Below, piece after piece: positions 1 to 7,323 of a stretch of 64,000 bases of DNA. The stretch's first letter is position 1, and the number at the start of each line of letters is the position of its first letter. A program made the translations under genes and the position numbers. Origin of the DNA: a virus; the IMG/VR virus record IMGVR_UViG_3300020204_003072, positions 1 through 64,000 of that record; one strand, written 5' to 3'. The notes under the pieces were generated by a model, which saw nothing but the letters and a program-made list of their open reading frames with translations, made no database searches and was not told the origin of the DNA.

Positions 1-138
1 TGGACTACTTTCCCGTTTCATATATAACATACATTATAAGAAAGTATATTGTAAGAGATTTAGATTAAAAATAACACGGACCGACCTTCTCGGACTCCCT
101 TCGGTCGTTGTCAATCCCCCCCGCCCCTTTTTTTCGGA
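1..138. other. Intergenic segment with GC-rich hairpin
   Basis: No gene is seen here. A short inverted repeat (CGACC near position 85 and GGTCG near 107) is followed by C-rich and T-rich runs up to about 135. This resembles a terminator of an upstream gene outside the window, and its GC-rich text recurs in variant form between later genes (near 1530 and 2745). Confidence 0.4.
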
Positions 139-168
139 TTGTTTATATTTATAATTAAACAAAATACT

Positions 169-963
169 ATGAGAACAATTAATGAATATAATAAAAGATT
201 TTATCAATTAATTGAGTCAACAATGGGGAATGTTAAACCCTTAATAACTGAAGAAGAAAATACGATTTATTCTATTCCACCATTTAACAACTTACCAGAT
301 GAAATAAAAACAAACACCAATGATTTGTTTGATGGTAATGTTGTGAACAACATTATAAATTTAAGTGGTTTAACACAACCTATTAAAATATATCAAATAA
401 AAACCAAATTAAATCTTGGGAATTTAAGTGCAATTTATTGTTTTGTTGACAAATCTGATTATGCTAAGAAATTAAAAATAACAGACATTAAAGATGGTAC
501 AAACTGTTTTGTTTGTAGGTCAAATGGAAATGATTTAAATGATACATCAAATTTTGTTTTACATACAAAACAAGATGGTACTGAAACGGTTTCACAATTT
601 ACCCAAGAAACCTTCAATTTAAGAAATGTTGTTACAACGGGAAATAATGAACAGGCAATCCTTTATCAAACTTATGTTAAATTTAAAGAATATGAACCGT
701 TTAAATCAAACCCAAAAAGTATTTCTTTTAACACAAAAGAAAACCAAGTTAATATGAATTTCAAGGATATAAATGGAAAAGATAGGAATATTATTTTGGC
801 TAGTAGGGGAGCTGAAAATGTCGGAGGGGAAAGATTTTTCTATCTAGGAGCATTCGAGTGTAACGAAACATCTTGCCCACTCAATGATAAAATTACCGTT
901 AGTAATAAATCTCCATTAGTTACTGTTGAATCTTTCCAAAGTAATGGATTAATACCTAAATAG
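169..963 (+). CDS. Leader-bearing phage protein of unknown function (type L2)
   Basis: This 264-residue protein starts at the ATG at 169 rather than at the upstream TTG, because the leader begins there and a TATTTATA motif lies just upstream. Its N-terminus carries the L2 leader E-S-T-M-G-N-V-K-P-L-I-T-E ending at about residue 25, a predicted prohead-protease cleavage point. The mature part is rich in Asn, Lys and Thr and has scattered Cys residues, including an F-V-C-R and an E-C-N-E-T-S-C-P motif. I recognise no catalytic motif. The same leader occurs on the proteins at 1071 and 4338, whose mature parts differ, so it is best read as packaged cargo of unknown role. Confidence 0.8.
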   Translation: MRTINEYNKRFYQLIESTMGNVKPLITEEENTIYSIPPFNNLPDEIKTNTNDLFDGNVVNNIINLSGLTQPIKIYQIKTKLNLGNLSAIYCFVDKSDYAKKLKITDIKDGTNCFVCRSNGNDLNDTSNFVLHTKQDGTETVSQFTQETFNLRNVVTTGNNEQAILYQTYVKFKEYEPFKSNPKSISFNTKENQVNMNFKDINGKDRNIILASRGAENVGGERFFYLGAFECNETSCPLNDKITVSNKSPLVTVESFQSNGLIPK

Positions 964-973
964 TTTCCCACAA

Positions 974-1043
974 ACACGACCCCCATTTTAAAATAATCCT
1001 AATATTCGTAAAAAAATTTCTGGAAAAATTTTTTAGAAAATCT
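974..1043 (+). repeat. Intergenic repeat element, copy 1
   Basis: The segment begins ACACGACCCCCATTT, continues with a CTAATATTC-like stretch, then an A-run and T-run around TGGAAAAATT. Near copies occur at 1538-1609 and 3132-3212. All three lie directly before a gene start, and two run straight into a TATTTAT motif. It looks like a dispersed promoter or regulatory unit. Confidence 0.6.
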
Positions 1044-1070
1044 GGGTATTTATTATTAAATAAAATTATT

Positions 1071-1454
1071 ATGGAAAAATATAGATTTAAACAATTATTA
1101 GAATCACAAATGGGGAATGTTAAACCTTTGATAAATGAAGACATAAATGATTTCCCTATTTGTGTTAGGTCTGCGGATGGAGGTAAAGTAACTAGTAATA
1201 AAAACGGAAGTAATTATATATTAGTTAGAAAAGCTCACACAAATGAACATGGTGAAAAACTAGATTATAAATGGTTCAAAGATGGTACTTTAGGTTATGC
1301 TGTGGCTGATGATTACCCCGATAAAGATATGGCCGGTAGAATTGTCGATTCAAAATATTACTATTGTAAATGTGTAAATAAAAAATGTGTTCCTAAAGTT
1401 GTTGATAAACCGAGACAACAACATGAATGTTCCGACCAAAAAAAATGCGATTAA
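1071..1454 (+). CDS. Leader-bearing Cys-rich protein with DFPICVR domain (type L2)
   Basis: The 127-residue product opens with an L2 leader (F-K-Q-L-L-E-S-Q-M-G, then K-P-L-I-N-E ending at residue 23). The mature chain then begins N-D-F-P-I-C-V-R-S-A-D-G-G-K-V, which recurs as Y-D-F-P-I-C-V-R-N-A-N-G-G-K-V in the protein at 11494, where it also begins right after that protein's different leader. The C-terminal half holds a cluster of Cys (C-K-C-V-N-K-K-C-V and a later C-S-D-Q-K-K-C), suggesting disulfides or metal binding. A strong terminator follows. Function is unknown; virion cargo is inferred from the leader. Confidence 0.82.
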   Translation: MEKYRFKQLLESQMGNVKPLINEDINDFPICVRSADGGKVTSNKNGSNYILVRKAHTNEHGEKLDYKWFKDGTLGYAVADDYPDKDMAGRIVDSKYYYCKCVNKKCVPKVVDKPRQQHECSDQKKCD

Positions 1455-1461
1455 CTTTTTA

Positions 1462-1498
1462 CCCCCCCCCCCTTTCTACAACAAATAGGGGGTTTTTT
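1462..1498 (+). terminator. Rho-independent terminator
   Basis: A C-run pairs with GGGGG across a loop of about 15 bases and is followed by TTTTTT. It sits directly after the gene ending at 1454. Confidence 0.8.
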
Positions 1499-1537
1499 AT
1501 TTTCCATAAAACACTCCACTAACGTGTCGGTCTAAAG

Positions 1538-1609
1538 ACACGACCCCCTTCTAGAAAATAACCCCAATATTCAAAAAAAATTTTTTGGAATTTTTTCTGG
1601 AAATTCCTA
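1538..1609 (+). repeat. Intergenic repeat element, copy 2
   Basis: This copy shares ACACGACCCCC, AACCCCAATATTCAAAAA and the T-rich TTTTTGGAATTTTTTCTGGAAA block with the copies at 974 and 3132. It is preceded by a small hairpin, CGTGTC pairing with GACACG at about 1523-1542. Its 3' part contains the -33 element of the HNH gene promoter. Confidence 0.6.
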
Positions 1610-1615
1610 TATTTG
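1584..1615 (+). promoter_or_regulatory. Bacteroidota-type promoter of the HNH gene
   Basis: TTTG at 1584-1587, a 20-base spacer and TATATTTG at 1608-1615 match the known TTTG / TANNTTTG consensus of the Bacteroidota primary sigma factor. The ATG follows 4 bases later, so the transcript would be nearly leaderless. Confidence 0.65.
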
Positions 1616-1619
1616 TTTT

Positions 1620-2108
1620 ATGTCAAAAATATGTAATGTCTGTAATTTACAAAAAGACCAATCTGAATATAGAAATAGAAATACTTGTAAGACCTGTGAA
1701 AATAAGGAACGTTATAAAAGAAAGAAACTTCAAAGGTTAGATCCGGAATATGATAAGAAGTGTAGGGAGTATGATGTTTTAAGAAAACGAAAAAAAGAAC
1801 GTCAGTGTCCCATTACCAATTTCAAACAACTAATAAGACAGTCAGTTAGAAAATCATTCAAACGTAGAGGGTATTCCAAAAAAACAAAAACATATATGAT
1901 ATTGGGGGAAGAGTGGAATGTTGTAAAAACACATTTTGAATCTTTATTTCAACCAGGTATGTCCTGGGATAATTATGGTCTTTGGCATATTGACCATATT
2001 AAACCACTATCCCTTGCCAATACCGAAGATGAGGTTATTGGACTATGTCATTATAAAAACCTTCAACCCCTATGGAAAGAAGATAATCTAAAAAAAGGAA
2101 GTAAGTAA
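1620..2108 (+). CDS. HNH endonuclease
   Basis: The 162-residue protein has an N-terminal zinc-ribbon-like pair of Cys motifs (C-N-V-C at residues 5-8, C-K-T-C at 23-26) and a basic middle. The C-terminal HNH nuclease motif is W-H-I-D-H-I-K-P-L (residues 122-130), followed by C-H-Y-K-N-L-Q-P-L and K-E-D-N-L-K-K-G. This is the usual form of free-standing phage HNH homing endonucleases that cut DNA with a metal ion at the His/Asn/His site. It has no leader and uses a host-type promoter, unlike its leader-bearing neighbours, so it is probably an independently mobile gene inserted between them. Confidence 0.9.
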   Translation: MSKICNVCNLQKDQSEYRNRNTCKTCENKERYKRKKLQRLDPEYDKKCREYDVLRKRKKERQCPITNFKQLIRQSVRKSFKRRGYSKKTKTYMILGEEWNVVKTHFESLFQPGMSWDNYGLWHIDHIKPLSLANTEDEVIGLCHYKNLQPLWKEDNLKKGSK

Positions 2109-2148
2109 TTATATTTCTTTTGTTATATTTATTACTAAAGAATATATT

Positions 2149-2688
2149 ATGAATAGAAGTCAATCAAAAATTAGACACATACAAGAAGCTAATAAAAGAT
2201 TAGAAAATAAACTAATACTTGAAAAAATTGGGGAACCTCTAACCCCAGAAGCGGCTGGTAGTCAAAAAGCACAATTCACCAAAAAGAAAGCACAATTTTT
2301 AAATTCATACTATAATATAAATTTATCCGCAGCACAAACTGGAAACTGGCAAGATAAAGATTTTAATGATACTTTAAAAAAGTATATGGAAGAAAAACAA
2401 ATTCCAGTTTGGGTTTGTAAAAAAGGTGATGGGTATTGTAACGATGATGCTGAAGGTGAGATTACTGCAAAAGGTGATGATTCAACAAAACTTCTTGATA
2501 GTATGAAAAAAATTGAAAAAGGAAAAGTAAATACAACATTTGATAAGGCGTATGATTATAAATTGGAAAATGGTAAATACTATTTTAAGGGAAAAGAAAA
2601 TACCCAGTATGTAAAAAAATATCCTAATTGGGTTGAGGCTACTGGTAAGGGTCTTGAATCAATTAAAAGTAAAGTTTCATTTGCTTAA
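2149..2688 (+). CDS. Leader-bearing phage protein of unknown function (type L5)
   Basis: This is a 179-residue lysine-rich protein. Its start N-R-S-Q-S-K-I-R-H-I-Q-E-A-N and L-E-N-K-L-I-L-E (ending at residue 25) matches the leader of the protein at 8129 (N-R-S-F-T-K-I-N-H-M-Q). The following K-A-Q-F-x-x-K-K-A-Q-F segment is a short repeat. The last third alternates charged and aromatic residues (Y-D-Y-K-L-E-N-G-K-Y-Y-F-K-G-K) as in small beta domains. No known domain is recognised. A TATTTATT motif lies about 20 bases before the ATG. Confidence 0.8.
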   Translation: MNRSQSKIRHIQEANKRLENKLILEKIGEPLTPEAAGSQKAQFTKKKAQFLNSYYNINLSAAQTGNWQDKDFNDTLKKYMEEKQIPVWVCKKGDGYCNDDAEGEITAKGDDSTKLLDSMKKIEKGKVNTTFDKAYDYKLENGKYYFKGKENTQYVKKYPNWVEATGKGLESIKSKVSFA

Positions 2689-2845
2689 ATTATCATAATT
2701 TCAATTTTCTTCCTTTTACAATGGGGGTATAAACCGAACCCGGACTTCGTCCGTGATTTTCTTGGTCTTCGGTCTGGCCGCGTTTTTTGAATTGATTAAT
2801 ATTTATCTCTATATTGAAAAAAGTTTATTATGGTTTGTAAGAAGG

Positions 2846-3118
2846 ATGAATAATCCTGAAATATTGAGTTACATAGATAGAATTGTCCGAGAAGGATTTG
2901 ACTATGAGGACCCATGCAATTTTATTGATGATAGGGAGGGTTTTATAAACGTAATTGTTTATGGGTCTAATATAACATTTATAAATTCATATGACGAACT
3001 AAATAATATAAGTCCCGTTGGTGAAGAATTTATTTTTGATTTTATTAAAAAAAAATTTTTAAAAGTTATAACAAACCATTATGATTTTTGGATTTCTGAC
3101 GGCTACTGTGATGAATAG
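2846..3118 (+). CDS. Small acidic phage protein, unknown
   Basis: I place the start at the ATG at 2846, which is preceded by AAGAAGG at the right distance for a ribosome binding site. An upstream in-frame start would add a hydrophobic stretch translated from a GC-rich intergenic hairpin. The 90-residue product is acidic, without leader, signal or recognised motif. Its style (N-N-P-E-I-L-S-Y-I-D-R-I) resembles the small proteins at 5293-8087. The start choice is less certain than the frame. Confidence 0.65.
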   Translation: MNNPEILSYIDRIVREGFDYEDPCNFIDDREGFINVIVYGSNITFINSYDELNNISPVGEEFIFDFIKKKFLKVITNHYDFWISDGYCDE

Positions 3119-3131
3119 TTTTTCTACAGAA

Positions 3132-3212
3132 ACACGACCCCCATTTATAAATTAACCCCAATATTCAAAAAAAAATTTTTGGAAAATTTTTTCTAAAATT
3201 TTGAGTATTTAT
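3132..3212 (+). repeat. Intergenic repeat element, copy 3
   Basis: This is the third copy of the element at 974 and 1538, with ACACGACCCCCATTT and AACCCCAATATTCAAAAA retained. It ends in a GAGTATTTATAAT sequence upstream of the gene at 3248. Confidence 0.6.
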
Positions 3213-3247
3213 AATTAAAATAAAAATAGAAAAAATGTAATAATAAA

Positions 3248-3844
3248 ATGAAAAGATTTTTAGTGACTGAGGATGAGAAAAAACAAATTATGGATTTGTA
3301 TAAACAAGTGATTACTGAGGAATCTGAAGTTGTTAACTCTGTTAGGGTTGCAATGGATGCTAAAAAAGAAATGGAGACAACAGGTATTAACTATAACGTA
3401 GTTAAACTTGACGATGTTGTCGATTCAAACGAACCCACTTGTATTCCACAAACAGATGATGAGACTAATAATGGTATCATTGCAAGGGTTTGGGATTGGG
3501 CCAATAATCCTGAAAATAGAGGTAATCTTAAACAAACTTTATTTTCATTAAAAAACGCAATTTTTAAAGCTAAAGACCAAGTTAAAGGAGATACGTCAAC
3601 AACCCAAACAACAACAGTCCAAGTTAAAGATGAGACTCAACCAATGAATGAACAAGTTGAAACGGCCTTAATAACAATCGCAGGTGTTTCATTAGGACCA
3701 AGTGTTCTTATCGCGATTGGAGCGATTTTACTTATAATTATTATTGTTGCTATAGTTTCTAAAAGTGGAGGTAAAAGACGTTCTTCTTGTAAGAGAAGAA
3801 GTAAATTATTTAAACGTCACGGAATTGACGGAATGTTTATGTAA
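3248..3844 (+). CDS. Leader-bearing single-pass membrane protein (type L1/L3)
   Basis: The 198-residue protein begins M-K-R-F-L-V-T-E-D-E-K-K-Q-I-M, and the leader would be cut after V-I-T-E (residue 24). The middle is a Thr/Gln-rich linker. Residues 141-170 form a long hydrophobic helix with a run of Ile, followed by a strongly basic tail (K-R-R-S-S-C-K-R-R-S-K-L-F-K-R). The combination of a capsid-type leader and a membrane helix with a cationic end suggests cargo that inserts in the host membrane after injection; this is inference. Confidence 0.8.
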   Translation: MKRFLVTEDEKKQIMDLYKQVITEESEVVNSVRVAMDAKKEMETTGINYNVVKLDDVVDSNEPTCIPQTDDETNNGIIARVWDWANNPENRGNLKQTLFSLKNAIFKAKDQVKGDTSTTQTTTVQVKDETQPMNEQVETALITIAGVSLGPSVLIAIGAILLIIIIVAIVSKSGGKRRSSCKRRSKLFKRHGIDGMFM

Positions 3845-3845
3845 T

Positions 3846-4006
3846 ATGAAATATATTATCACTGAATATAAATTAAGAGATGTTATCTACAACTACATAA
3901 ATAATTATTATGATTAGGTACTATGTCAGGTAGTGAATTGGAAGAAAAAAAGGGTGTTGACGATTGTTATAATGTTGAGTTATTAAACAGAAAATATTAT
4001 AGATAA
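3846..4006 (+). pseudogene. Remnant of a leader gene, or two tiny ORFs
   Basis: An ATG at 3846 encodes 23 residues, starting M-K-Y-I-I-T-E-Y-K-L-R-D-V-I, a perfect L1 leader, and then stops at TAG (3915-3917). A second reading frame at 3923-4006 encodes 27 residues (M-S-G-S-E-L-E-E-K-K-G) and ends before a terminator. The likeliest reading is a leader gene broken by frameshift or truncation. A free-standing leader peptide cannot be excluded. Confidence 0.45.
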
Positions 4007-4024
4007 ATAAAAAGTTAATATTTT

Positions 4025-4054
4025 AAAACCCCATTCTTATCAGTGGGGTTTTTT
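4025..4054 (+). terminator. Rho-independent terminator
   Basis: AACCCCA pairs with TGGGGTT over a short loop and is followed by TTTTTT. Confidence 0.75.
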
Positions 4055-4089
4055 ATTTCCTTTTAAAATATTTCAACTATATATAAATT

Positions 4090-4269
4090 ATGAACAACGA
4101 ACAAAAAGCGCAGAAGTATAATCAACTAATGATTGAATATACAAGAACTCAAAATAAAATCTCTTCAATAAGGGGGGAATCCCTTGAGTTAAACGAAAGA
4201 CAATTAAAAGAAATTCGTGAACTGGAAAATAAGTTAAGATATCTTATGGAAGCGGCATCTCGTTTGTAA
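4090..4269 (+). CDS. Small coiled-coil protein (59 aa)
   Basis: This short gene encodes 59 residues that are almost entirely helical and charged (K-I-S-S-I-R-G-E-S-L-E-L-N-E-R-Q-L-K-E and I-R-E-L-E-N-K-L-R-Y-L-M), with a heptad-like spacing of Leu and Ile. It lies between two terminator-like sequences, so it is probably expressed alone. It has no leader. Its role is unknown, perhaps a small oligomeric adaptor. Confidence 0.6.
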   Translation: MNNEQKAQKYNQLMIEYTRTQNKISSIRGESLELNERQLKEIRELENKLRYLMEAASRL

Positions 4270-4337
4270 TTCAATTCCCCATCTAATAAAGAGTGGAGTT
4301 TTTTGTTTTATGATATATTTATATATAAAATTATATT

Positions 4338-4736
4338 ATGGAACTAAATAGATTTAAACAATTATTGGAATCAACAATGGGGGAAGTTAAACCATTAACT
4401 GAACAACCAAAACCAATATCAATACCAAAAGAACCAATAACAATACCAAAAACAGTATCAATACCTCCATCTGATGTTGTCAAGTCAGGACAAACTCCGT
4501 CAGGAAATATAGATTATAAGTCATTCGAAAATCCCAATTTACCTGAATGTATTGACTTCCTTGAAGGTGGTGCTAGTCCTGAACTAACAATTCCACTTAA
4601 ACCCGGTGAAATGCCACGGATTATTCCTTTGATGGACGACGTTTCAATTGGACTAAATGCTCCTCACATTGAAAGATTTATTTTTATGTCAAAAAATGGT
4701 AAGGCGTTTTGTAGAACTCAAATGGAGAAATATTAA
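4338..4736 (+). CDS. Leader-bearing Pro/Ile-rich protein (type L2)
   Basis: The 132-residue protein starts with an L2 leader (F-K-Q-L-L-E-S-T-M-G-E-V-K-P-L-T-E, cut predicted after residue 21). A spacer of repeated I-P-K-x-P-I-x-I-P units follows, then a compact domain containing C-I-D-F-L-E-G-G and F-I-F-M-S-K-N-G-K-A-F-C-R. The proline spacer may be extended. Function is unknown. It ends 4 bases before the next gene, so the two are probably cotranscribed. Confidence 0.8.
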   Translation: MELNRFKQLLESTMGEVKPLTEQPKPISIPKEPITIPKTVSIPPSDVVKSGQTPSGNIDYKSFENPNLPECIDFLEGGASPELTIPLKPGEMPRIIPLMDDVSIGLNAPHIERFIFMSKNGKAFCRTQMEKY

Positions 4737-4740
4737 AATT

Positions 4741-5235
4741 ATGAAAAAAATTATAAGACTTACAGAATCAGATCTTGCAAGAATTGTTAAAAGAACAATT
4801 ATGGAACTTGATAGGTCCACATATGAAAGAGCCGCAGATAATGCAAATCAAAGAGGTTATTCAAAATTAGGTAATAGATTTCGTGAACACGGAAAAGAAT
4901 TTGGTTTAAACCAAGAAACAGGTAATGTTACAATGGTTGTAAAATATAAAGATGAAGAACAAACTTTAAACGTAAGAATTAATAGTGTTGAAGGGGAACC
5001 TAGTTATTCTATGAGTTATGCGATGAAAACAGAAGACCTTGAAACTGGAAATAAAAAAACATTTATGATAAACAAATATCTAGGTGAAATGGAGTTTTAT
5101 TTAAGTGGTGATTATCCATCTTTACCAAAAACAAGAACGGATGCTAAAAAGGTCTTAAAAGCTTTTGAAAGTAATGGTATTGATGCTAGTGATATTGACC
5201 CAAGGTCAATATCATATGATGATACCGATTTTTAA
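4741..5235 (+). CDS. Leader-bearing phage protein (type L1, two cleavage sites)
   Basis: Translation is taken to start at the ATG at 4741, because the L1 leader M-K-K-I-I-R-L-T-E followed by L-A-R-I-V-K-R-T-I-M-E begins there. An upstream in-frame start would lie inside the previous gene. Two [I/L]-x-E sites, L-T-E at residue 9 and I-M-E at 22, are typical of this leader type here. The mature part of about 140 residues has an acidic C-terminus (S-Y-D-D-T-D-F) and no recognised domain. Confidence 0.82.
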   Translation: MKKIIRLTESDLARIVKRTIMELDRSTYERAADNANQRGYSKLGNRFREHGKEFGLNQETGNVTMVVKYKDEEQTLNVRINSVEGEPSYSMSYAMKTEDLETGNKKTFMINKYLGEMEFYLSGDYPSLPKTRTDAKKVLKAFESNGIDASDIDPRSISYDDTDF

Positions 5236-5241
5236 TTATTT

Positions 5242-5270
5242 AAACCCACCACACAAAGGTGGGTTTTTTA
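5242..5270 (+). terminator. Rho-independent terminator
   Basis: AACCCACC pairs with GGTGGGTT over a six-base loop, followed by TTTTTT. Confidence 0.8.
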
Positions 5271-5292
5271 TTTGTTCTAATATTTATCTTAT

Positions 5293-5577
5293 ATGAAATC
5301 AAAATTATCTAAAGACCAAATATTTTTTATTAGAAGAAAACAAGATATTGAAAGACTTGTTGAGTTGGCTTGTAATTATGGTGCACAAGATGAAGATTTT
5401 TGTAAGTATGATTTTTATGATTACTACGATAATGTTTTAAATGATATTGAAAAAAATTTGGATAGAAATGGTATTATTCCTAATGGATTTCAACAAAAGG
5501 TAATTGAATTTGTTATGACATTTATGTTTGATTATATACATAAACAATACGAATCAAATAAAAGAATGTTGTGTTAA
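5293..5577 (+). CDS. Small acidic helical protein, unknown
   Basis: The 94-residue protein is Asp/Tyr-rich (Y-D-F-Y-D-Y-Y-D-N-V) with a predicted helical C-terminal half. It lacks a leader ending in x-E, although S-K-D-Q-I-F-F-I-R-R resembles the start of L1 leaders. It heads a run of small genes with 1-3 base gaps or overlaps up to 8087, which looks like one operon driven by the TATTTAT sequence just upstream. Confidence 0.75.
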   Translation: MKSKLSKDQIFFIRRKQDIERLVELACNYGAQDEDFCKYDFYDYYDNVLNDIEKNLDRNGIIPNGFQQKVIEFVMTFMFDYIHKQYESNKRMLC

Positions 5578-5578
5578 T

Positions 5579-5932
5579 ATGAAATCCCTAATTAGAAAAA
5601 TCCTTAAAGAAGAATATACACCAACCGAAACTGATTTTTTATATTATGAAGTCCCAAAAAAGTTGGTTGCTCAATTGGGAATTGAATTATTTAAAGAAGA
5701 AGATGTTGTTTACATTACTGAAATTCATTTTGATACGCAAAATGTCCTATTTCAACTTTTTTCTAGATATCCCTTTGTTCATGGTGAAGAAATACATTAT
5801 GATGAAGATAGGAATGTTCCAGGTGACTTTGAATCAAATATATTAATTCCAATTAAAGATTTACCAAAAAGTGTTCTTAATATAATACTAAGAAGATTGG
5901 ACCCAGAATATTTAAAATATATGAATCTATGA
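5579..5932 (+). CDS. Leader-bearing protein with PEYLK tail (type L1, short)
   Basis: The start at 5579 follows the previous stop by one base and gives the leader M-K-S-L-I-R-K-I-L-K-E (cut predicted after residue 11). The 117-residue protein ends in I-L-R-R-L-D-P-E-Y-L-K-Y-M, a motif repeated as L-L-R-R-I-S-P-E-Y-L-K-L-L near the start of the protein at 9910. The body is acidic. Function is unknown. It overlaps the next gene by ATGA. Confidence 0.78.
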   Translation: MKSLIRKILKEEYTPTETDFLYYEVPKKLVAQLGIELFKEEDVVYITEIHFDTQNVLFQLFSRYPFVHGEEIHYDEDRNVPGDFESNILIPIKDLPKSVLNIILRRLDPEYLKYMNL

Positions 5933-6534
5933 AAATCCTTATAACTGAAAATCAAATACATTTACTTAGATTACTTGGGCAATTCATTGAAATTGTTGAA
6001 GATCAGATTGAAGGTTATAAAGCCAATCTTAAATTTGCTTGGTGGTGTAAGGTTTATGATGAAGATAGTTTTACAACAAATCTTATTGATAGATCAATTG
6101 AAGAACTTATTGACCGAAACTGGGATTTTTTTCACGACAACACAGATAAGGGGGGAGCAACTATGGATCTTGAATTGATAGATGATTATGCTAGAGAACA
6201 TTATACCGAGCAAATTATTGATGTATTCAGACGTAAGTGTGGAAGTTCATTAAATGAATCAAAGATTGATTTTGTTAGAAGACTCCCAGCTGTTGAAGAA
6301 GAACTTAATAGACATTTAAAAAGGGTTGACCCCACAAAATTTGATTTCTTTCAACGTTATGTTGAATATCTTGCAAAAGTAACATTAATGTATGTTTCGG
6401 ATAATTTAATAAATCGTGATATTCGTGGAGAAAATTATGATTTATATACCGAATTTAGAAATCACATTATATATGGATTAAGAAATGATATAAGGGACAT
6501 ATATGATAGCCGTAAACCTGGTGGTTTATTTTAA
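5929..6534 (+). CDS. Leader-bearing helical protein (type L1, minimal)
   Basis: The 201-residue protein begins M-K-I-L-I-T-E, the minimal form of the leader, where a single site after residue 7 would free the chain. The rest is mostly helical and charged with W/D-rich spots (F-A-W-W-C-K-V-Y-D-E-D). An internal R-R-L-P-A-V-E-E-E-L-N-R-H-L segment is reminiscent of the L-P-x-x-L-K-R-R motif in the next two proteins. It overlaps the upstream gene by four bases. Confidence 0.78.
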   Translation: MKILITENQIHLLRLLGQFIEIVEDQIEGYKANLKFAWWCKVYDEDSFTTNLIDRSIEELIDRNWDFFHDNTDKGGATMDLELIDDYAREHYTEQIIDVFRRKCGSSLNESKIDFVRRLPAVEEELNRHLKRVDPTKFDFFQRYVEYLAKVTLMYVSDNLINRDIRGENYDLYTEFRNHIIYGLRNDIRDIYDSRKPGGLF

Positions 6535-6546
6535 TATTTATAATAT

Positions 6547-6927
6547 ATGAAAATTATTATCACAGAATCTCAATACGAAAGACTACTTGTTGATTTGTCT
6601 CCAGCTTTAAAAAGACGATTGACAGATGAAGATTTGAATACTATTGAAAGATTGGTATTAAAAAATATTAAACACTGCTCATACCCTTATTATGCTGACC
6701 ATTTTGATTTTTTTGTTGATGATATTATTTATCAGACATTACACGAATTTGTTGCGGAATATAAAAGTGATGAAATTGATACCGAATATGACGAAGAATG
6801 GGGTGAAGTATGGATTGAAGATAGTAAAGAAAAAATATTTGACTTATATTGGCCGTTATTTGCAAACATTAAATCTTTATATACCGATAAATTACACGAT
6901 ATTTGGAAAGACATATTTAAGAAATGA
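6547..6927 (+). CDS. Leader-bearing protein, tandem paralog A
   Basis: This 126-residue protein starts M-K-I-I-I-T-E-S-Q-Y-E-R-L-L and then has L-S-P-A-L-K-R-R-L-T-D-E-D-L. The next protein has L-P-P-F-L-K-R-R-V-T-I-A-D-L at the same place, and both share D-x-F-x-D, D-E-x-I-D-T, a Y-W-x-L step and an L-H-x-x-W end. They are clearly tandem duplicates that have diverged. The fold is probably all helical and the function is unknown. It overlaps the next gene by ATGA. Confidence 0.8.
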   Translation: MKIIITESQYERLLVDLSPALKRRLTDEDLNTIERLVLKNIKHCSYPYYADHFDFFVDDIIYQTLHEFVAEYKSDEIDTEYDEEWGEVWIEDSKEKIFDLYWPLFANIKSLYTDKLHDIWKDIFKK

Positions 6928-7298
6928 AAAAGTTAATAAAAGAATCGGAACATCTCAAAGGACTATTTGCCAGCCTTCCACCATTTTTAAAAAGGAGGGT
7001 TACAATTGCTGATTTAAAATGGATTGATGAAGAATTAACCAATTTTATTATCGCAACACCACCGACAGATAAATTTGATAATTTTTGTGATTATGTTCTT
7101 GGTGATTTGCTTCATAATTTTTTGGTTGATAGAAAAGATGAAGAGATTGATACGGTTGAAGACCCGGAATATGGTTTGATATATGATGATGAAAGTCTTG
7201 GTAAAGTTGCATCAATGTATTGGGAATTAATGCCATATCTTAAAAAAAGATATGAAATTAGACTTCATCAAGCTTGGGAAAGAAAGAAACAACAATAA
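6924..7298 (+). CDS. Leader-bearing protein, tandem paralog B
   Basis: The 124-residue paralog of the protein at 6547 starts M-K-K-L-I-K-E, another minimal leader. Conserved positions with its partner include L-K-R-R, D-N-F-C-D-Y-V, E-E-I-D-T and M-Y-W-E-L-M. Retention of both copies in an overlapping pair suggests that the two products may assemble together. No catalytic residues are recognised. Confidence 0.8.
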   Translation: MKKLIKESEHLKGLFASLPPFLKRRVTIADLKWIDEELTNFIIATPPTDKFDNFCDYVLGDLLHNFLVDRKDEEIDTVEDPEYGLIYDDESLGKVASMYWELMPYLKKRYEIRLHQAWERKKQQ

Positions 7299-7323
7299 TA
7301 ACAATATTTATAAATAAACAATT

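Noticed and set aside
2753-2845. N-terminal hydrophobic extension of the gene at 2846
   Set aside because: It would be translated from a GC-rich intergenic hairpin. The ATG at 2846 has an AAGAAGG sequence just upstream and fits the protein style.
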